Of a DNA stretch of 64,000 bases, positions 60,313 through 64,000 are shown piece after piece. A model generated the notes under the pieces. It was given only the letters and a program-made list of their open reading frames with translations, ran no database searches and was not told where the DNA came from. Source of the DNA: Firm-04 sp045591925 (GTDB lineage: Bacteria; Bacillota; Clostridia; Oscillospirales; Ruminococcaceae); NCBI GenBank assembly GCA_045591925.1, contig JAZNTW010000052.1, forward strand, positions 1 through 64,000, read 5' to 3'. A program made the translations under genes and the position numbers. Numbering within the stretch: the stretch's first letter is position 1; every line of letters begins with the position of its first letter.

Positions 60313-60460
60313 AGGCAATACCGCACAGAGTTGGTGGTGCAGATACGCAGTCAGATTGTATAGAAATGACGCCCAGCAAGGATTTTCTGTGCAAGATGGC
60401 GGAAAATATGCAAGTAGATGTGCCGCCAAGCCGTAAGGCGGACTTTGCGCGGTGTTGCCT
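60313..60460 (+). mobile_element. MITE-like element, shorter copy (148 bp)
   Basis: Termini aggcaataccgcacagag and gcgcggtgttgcct. Compared with the 8382 copy it lacks two internal stretches (ttttcgtcagatt and a gctggg...gcc piece). It fills the deoB leader between the -10 box and the palindrome. Confidence 0.88.
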
Positions 60461-60468
60461 ATATGGTC

Positions 60469-60497
60469 ATTATAGCACAGCGCCGCCTGAAAGTCAA
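60469..60497 (-). promoter_or_regulatory. Promoter of deoB
   Basis: On the minus strand: TTGACT (60492-60497), 17-nt spacer, TATAAT (60469-60474). Transcription would start near 60462, at the very edge of the MITE copy, so the whole element becomes deoB leader RNA. Confidence 0.75.
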
Positions 60498-60513
60498 TCC
60501 GATTGACAATCTA

Positions 60514-60951
60514 TCAGATCGTATAGAGAATCACACCGCCGACCGCAAGACCGAGCGCAAGCAGTCTGCGCAGCGAAAACGGCTCCTGCTCCGCACCAAA
60601 CCAACCGGTCAGCGCAATACAATACGCCGCCGCAAGCTGTGAGACTACAATCACAAGCTCTGCCTTTGCAGTCCCAAGCCGACTGATGCTGTATACGACC
60701 GTTCCGGTAATCAGCGCACCGAATAAACCGCCGAGCAGTAAATATTTTGGTCTGATTGTCCAGAGCATGGAAAAATCCTCTCCGGTTCCACCGAACATCC
60801 GAATCAGAAAACAGACAAGCGCAGCCGTCAGCGAAACAAACACACCGGTTGTCCAGATGCCTGCATTCTTCGATACAGCCGTATTGCAAACGCCCTGCAC
60901 GCTCATCAGAATACCGGAAAGTGCCGCAGTCAAAATTCCAATCAGTAGCAT
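60514..60951 (-). CDS. YdcZ-type (DUF606) DMT-superfamily membrane transporter
   Basis: 145 residues, five hydrophobic helices. It starts LLIGILTAALSGILMSVQGV CNTAVSKNAG, characteristic of the DUF606/YdcZ family (QG-N---- at the first helix), with a second block YLLLGGLFGALITGTVVYSI and the end GLAVGGVILYTI. These are half-size drug/metabolite transporter relatives that probably work as dimers; substrate unknown. Confidence 0.85.
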   Translation of the reverse strand: MLLIGILTAALSGILMSVQGVCNTAVSKNAGIWTTGVFVSLTAALVCFLIRMFGGTGEDFSMLWTIRPKYLLLGGLFGALITGTVVYSISRLGTAKAELVIVVSQLAAAYCIALTGWFGAEQEPFSLRRLLALGLAVGGVILYTI

Positions 60952-61033
60952 ATGATCCCTCCGTTATCTCCTAGCTTGCCCAATTTTTCATGCAATATAC
61001 GCTGAATCGGTCAATCCATGCGCCTACAAACAA

Positions 61034-61070
61034 ATAACCCGAAAGCAGCTTTGAACCGCCTTCGGGCTGT
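61034..61070 (-). terminator. Terminator of the FAD oxidoreductase gene
   Basis: Stem cccgaa (61038-61043) with ttcggg (61061-61066) plus flanking aa/tt pairs. On the minus strand the tail is TTATTTGTTTG. Confidence 0.65.
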
Positions 61071-61072
61071 TA

Positions 61073-62668
61073 TCATGATTGATTTTCTGCGATTTGCAAA
61101 ATCTGCTCTGCACAGCGAATGCCGTCTACTGCCGCAGAGACAATACCGCCGGCATAGCCAGCACCCTCGCCGCATGGGAATAATCCCTGAACCGTCATCG
61201 CTTCCAGCGTTTCCGGATTGCGCAGAATCCGAACCGGAGAGGAGCTGCGCGTTTCGGGTGCTGTCAGAACGGCGTCCGGCTGCACAAATCCGCGAAGCTG
61301 ACGTTCCAGCATCGGAATTCCTCTGCGCAGCGCGTCACAGACAAATTCCGGCAGACAGCATTCCGGCTTTGCAAAGACCGTTCCAAGCGGATAACTTGGC
61401 TGCACATTTCCGAACGTCTGTGATTGCTGACCCTTGAGGAAATCTGCAAGCAGCGTGACCGGTGCCTTTCCATTACCGACCTGATAGGCAGCACGTTCGA
61501 TGCGCCGCTGCAATGCAACACCTGCAAGCACATCCTCCGAACCAAAATCCGACGGATTCACTCCGACAAGCAGCGCACTGTTCGCATTCTCCGCGTCACG
61601 TGCAAAGCAGCTCATGCCGTTTGTGACCACAGTTTCCGGCTCGGATGCCGCCGCCTGTACCGTACCGCCCGGACACATACAAAATGAATACACACCGCGT
61701 CCGTCCGTCGTATGTGCCGCAACCTTGTAGCTTGCCGCAGAAAGTCTCGGATGTCCGGCAGCTTTTCCGTAGCAGAAACGGTCAATATCTGTCTGCCGAT
61801 GCTCAATCCGCACCCCAAGCGAAAACGGCTTCTGTGCAAGCGGCATTCCCATTTCCACAAGCATCTCAAAGATATCGCGCGCACTGTGTCCGACTGCCAA
61901 AATCACATGATCGGTACGCAGAGAATGCGCCTCGCCATTCTGCTCATATGTGACCGAGACGATTTTCCCATCCGAAACAGTCAAGCCGCTGCATTTTGCC
62001 TGAAACAGCACCGTACCGCCTGCTTTCTCAATCCGTTTCCGCAGATTCGGGATGCAGACAGCCAGCTTATCCGTACCGATATGCGGCTTTGCCTGCCAGA
62101 GAATTTCCTCCGGCGCACCGCATTCCGCAAACGTATGCAAAACCTGACGGATGCGCGGATCTTTCGTGCCGGTATTGAGCTTGCCGTCCGAAAACGTGCC
62201 TGCGCCGCCCTCGCCAAACTGCACATTGCTTTCGGGGTCAAGCTGACCGGTCAGATGATACTGCGCGACGGATTTCTGCCGTTCCGCAACCGGTTTTCCG
62301 CGCTCCAGCAGAACCGGATTCAGCCCAGCCTGTGCAAGCACCCATGCCGCAAAGAGTCCTGCCGGCCCTGCACCGATCACAACCGGCCGCTGCGACAGCA
62401 CTACAGGTCTATATTTCGGAATAGAAAATGTCTGCACCTGCTGTATTTTCGTGTTTTTCGGCAGTGCGTTCAAAACAGCATTCTCATTGTGAACGCCAAC
62501 ATCTGCCGTCACGATAAAGCACACCTGCTTCCGCGCGTCTACGGCACGGCGAACAAGCGTGAGCGACCTGATATCCTGCACCTTGATACGCAGCTCTCTT
62601 GCCGCTTTCGTCCGCAGCATTTCCTCCGTATAATCCAGCGGCAGCATCAGATTTGAAATCCGCAGCAT
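61073..62668 (-). CDS. NAD(P)/FAD-dependent oxidoreductase
   Basis: 531 residues. The dinucleotide-binding VIGAGPAGLFAAWVLAQAG is at about residues 97-115 after an N-terminal domain of 90 residues. Further blocks: NVQFGEGGAGTFSDGKLNTG, LAVGHSARDIFEMLVEMGM, SFCMCPGGTVQAAASEPETV, and the closing FPCGEGAGYAGGIVSAAVDG. This is the widespread family of FAD-dependent dehydrogenases of about 530 residues with unknown substrate. It is followed by a terminator; upstream 20 bp lies the acetyltransferase. Confidence 0.85.
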   Translation of the reverse strand: MLRISNLMLPLDYTEEMLRTKAARELRIKVQDIRSLTLVRRAVDARKQVCFIVTADVGVHNENAVLNALPKNTKIQQVQTFSIPKYRPVVLSQRPVVIGAGPAGLFAAWVLAQAGLNPVLLERGKPVAERQKSVAQYHLTGQLDPESNVQFGEGGAGTFSDGKLNTGTKDPRIRQVLHTFAECGAPEEILWQAKPHIGTDKLAVCIPNLRKRIEKAGGTVLFQAKCSGLTVSDGKIVSVTYEQNGEAHSLRTDHVILAVGHSARDIFEMLVEMGMPLAQKPFSLGVRIEHRQTDIDRFCYGKAAGHPRLSAASYKVAAHTTDGRGVYSFCMCPGGTVQAAASEPETVVTNGMSCFARDAENANSALLVGVNPSDFGSEDVLAGVALQRRIERAAYQVGNGKAPVTLLADFLKGQQSQTFGNVQPSYPLGTVFAKPECCLPEFVCDALRRGIPMLERQLRGFVQPDAVLTAPETRSSSPVRILRNPETLEAMTVQGLFPCGEGAGYAGGIVSAAVDGIRCAEQILQIAENQS

Positions 62669-62688
62669 ATTTCCACTCCTTTTTCGTA

Positions 62689-63189
62689 TTATGATTCGCT
62701 GATTTTTTCCAGATAAACAAATTGCAATTCCTCGTCAATTTGCTTACGGTCAAATATTGTATAGCCCATCTTCCGATACAGCCGGATATTATCGAGGCTT
62801 TTGCTGCTCGTAAACAGTTCATAGCGCTTGTTCGGAAACCGGTTTTCCATCTCCGATAACAGGTAAGAGCCATATCCCCTGCCCCTGAAATCGGGATGTA
62901 CCATGAGCTTTCCGATATAGACTGTCCCATTTTGCGCCTGCGCACGAACCGAGCCGATGATGCTACCATGCAGCGTCATTTTCAGAATCATGCCATTGCG
63001 ATATTCCGCAAGCAGCTCGTCAAGCGTTTGCTTCAGCGGCGGAATATCCCGATTGGAGAACAGCGCCGCCTCACTCTGATATGCAAGATACTGCAAGGAC
63101 AATATCTCCTGCAAATCAGATTCCTGCGCTTTGCAAAGCTGCGGCATATCTTCCTGCACAGCCGTTTTCATTGCTTCTTCCGATATCAT
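62689..63189 (-). CDS. GNAT-family N-acetyltransferase
   Basis: 166 residues from ATG 63189 (AAAGG, about 8 nt). The acetyl-CoA motif A is clear: IGKLMVHPDFRGRGYGSYLL (RGRGYG loop), followed by LFTSSKSLDNIRLYRKMGYT, the motif B region with the NIRLYRKMGY pattern. Acceptor unknown. Confidence 0.88.
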   Translation of the reverse strand: MISEEAMKTAVQEDMPQLCKAQESDLQEILSLQYLAYQSEAALFSNRDIPPLKQTLDELLAEYRNGMILKMTLHGSIIGSVRAQAQNGTVYIGKLMVHPDFRGRGYGSYLLSEMENRFPNKRYELFTSSKSLDNIRLYRKMGYTIFDRKQIDEELQFVYLEKISES

Positions 63190-63218
63190 ATTTTTCACCT
63201 TTCGGCATCCCAATGCGC

Positions 63219-63253
63219 AAAACGGGCAGCACAGATCACTCCGCACCGCCCGT
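63219..63253 (-). terminator. Terminator after the RimJ/RimL-like acetyltransferase
   Basis: Stem acgggc (63222-63227) with gcccgt (63248-63253) plus inner pairs. On the minus strand TTTTGCGC follows. Confidence 0.65.
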
Positions 63254-63258
63254 CAAAA

Positions 63259-63831
63259 TTACGCTCCGGCAAGACCGGCTTCATATTCACTCCGCAGAAT
63301 GGAAAAATACAATCTGCCGACATATTCTCCGTTCATATAAAAATAATCGCGCAGCGTGCCCTCATACGTAAAGCCGCATTTTTCGATCACGCGCTTTGAC
63401 GGCTGATTGATTGTTTTCGTGCAGATCTGCACCTTGTGAAGATTCATCTGCTGAAATCCGAATGCAATCACCGCTTTGGTCGCCTCGGTCGCATAGCCGC
63501 GGCACTGGTACGCCGCACCGATGCAGTATTCGATTTCCGCAAAATGATTTTTATTGTCAACCAGAAAATACGCGATCTGTCCGATACATTCGCCGCGTTC
63601 CCGATCAATCACAGCCCAGCGATATTTGTCCTCGTTTTCGTAGGCGCTGATATATTTTTCCAGCAAACCAAGAACCGCTTCCTTTGTCTCATAGACAGGC
63701 TCGGAATACAGCGACTGCACCTTTTCATCAGACGCCCAGTTCCGAAACACAGCGTCCGCGTCATCCCATGTAAATCTGCGCAGAATCAGACGTTCCGTTT
63801 CGATGGTCTGTGTACCGATATGCGTCAACAT
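63259..63831 (-). CDS. RimJ/RimL-type GNAT N-acetyltransferase
   Basis: 190 residues from ATG 63831 (GGAGG 7 nt upstream, in the end of the preceding gene). It begins with TIETERLILRRFTWDDADAV, typical of RimJ/RimL relatives, then AAYQCRGYATEATKAVIAFG (acetyl-CoA loop QCRGYA) and TKTINQPSKRVIEKCGF with YEGTLRDYFYMNGEYV. It transfers acetyl to an amine of protein or small molecule; acceptor unknown. It starts 2 bp after the TrpB-like stop. Confidence 0.9.
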   Translation of the reverse strand: MLTHIGTQTIETERLILRRFTWDDADAVFRNWASDEKVQSLYSEPVYETKEAVLGLLEKYISAYENEDKYRWAVIDRERGECIGQIAYFLVDNKNHFAEIEYCIGAAYQCRGYATEATKAVIAFGFQQMNLHKVQICTKTINQPSKRVIEKCGFTYEGTLRDYFYMNGEYVGRLYFSILRSEYEAGLAGA

Positions 63832-63833
63832 GG

Positions 63834-64000
63834 TCAAGCCTCCATCTTCGGCAGCTTGGCAAACGATGCCGAAAGCTCCTCATCGGTCGGGATATAGTTC
63901 TGAAGCACGCCGTCATTATATTTCTGGTAGCCTGCAAGATCAAAATATCCCGTACCGGTTAAGCCGAATACAATCGTCTTTTCCTCGCCGGTCTCCTTGC
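63834..64000 (-). CDS. TrpB-like PLP-dependent enzyme (TrpB2 type), C-terminal fragment
   Basis: The last 54 codons only; the gene continues beyond the window. KETGEEKTIVFGLTGTGYFD LAGYQKYNDG then YIPTDEELSASFAKLP matches the C-terminus of TrpB2-like tryptophan synthase beta homologues (GLTG-GYFD---Y, P-DEEL--S---LP). It would make tryptophan from indole and serine. Whether a trpA accompanies it cannot be seen here. Confidence 0.8.
   Translation of the reverse strand, partial: KETGEEKTIVFGLTGTGYFDLAGYQKYNDGVLQNYIPTDEELSASFAKLPKMEA

Noticed and set aside
1..64000. tRNA, rRNA and CRISPR-Cas genes
   Set aside because: Reading the intergenic stretches I saw no tRNA-like cloverleaf ends, no rRNA sequence, and no cas genes; a covariance-model scan would be needed to exclude small RNAs.

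Overview
This window looks like chromosome from a cellulosome-forming Ruminococcus (Oscillospiraceae, Bacillota). I infer this from four kinds of evidence: dockerin-bearing plant-wall hydrolases (a triple GH16 lichenase, a GH5 mannanase, a GH11-CBM22-GH10 xylanase); a lipoprotein with cohesin-like segments; a V-type ATPase operon; and a T-box-controlled ilvBN operon. Promoters are close to the sigma-A consensus, nearly all with a 17-nt spacer. The species cannot be fixed from the sequence alone; R. champanellensis-like fibre degraders are the nearest match I can think of.

Layout. 0-8.5 kb is accessory and decaying: a degraded ECF sigma / membrane partner / dockerin-protein operon, a headless CwlD-like amidase, an unknown membrane protein, a lone large serine recombinase and several copies of a small terminal-inverted-repeat element. 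8.5-16 kb carries a sugar kinase and nucleotidyltransferase pair, an AraC regulator divergent from the triplicated GH16 enzyme, and the cohesin-like lipoprotein. 15.9-23.7 kb is an addB-addA-sirtuin operon. 24-32.7 kb is a nine-gene V-ATPase operon followed by aguB. 33.8-43.1 kb is a housekeeping operon read on the minus strand: rnj, gdpP, rplI, dnaB, tilS, ftsH. 43.4-49.1 kb has the mannanase, tcdA and the bifunctional xylanase. 49.5-55.2 kb has small regulators, a DUF815 ATPase, a YhfC-type protease and ilvBN under a T-box. 55.3-64 kb has a membrane protein with phosphodiester glycosidase, deoB, a flavin reductase, a YdcZ-type transporter, an FAD enzyme, two acetyltransferases and the end of a TrpB-like gene.

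Most notable points. (1) A family of MITE-like elements (complete copies about 148-181 bp, TIR about aggcaataccgc / gcggtgttgcct) occurs at least six times. One copy splits a gene for a 59-residue membrane protein; removing it with one copy of a 2-bp target repeat restores the frame exactly. Two other copies sit at the predicted transcription start of the downstream gene, so they would be transcribed as 5' leaders. (2) The lipoprotein at 14842-15786 carries what look like the two halves of a cohesin in swapped order. (3) The sigma operon at the left has a perfect promoter, a strong leader hairpin, a frameshifted sigma gene, a membrane protein and dockerin proteins, suggesting a surface-sensing cellulosome regulator that is now decaying.
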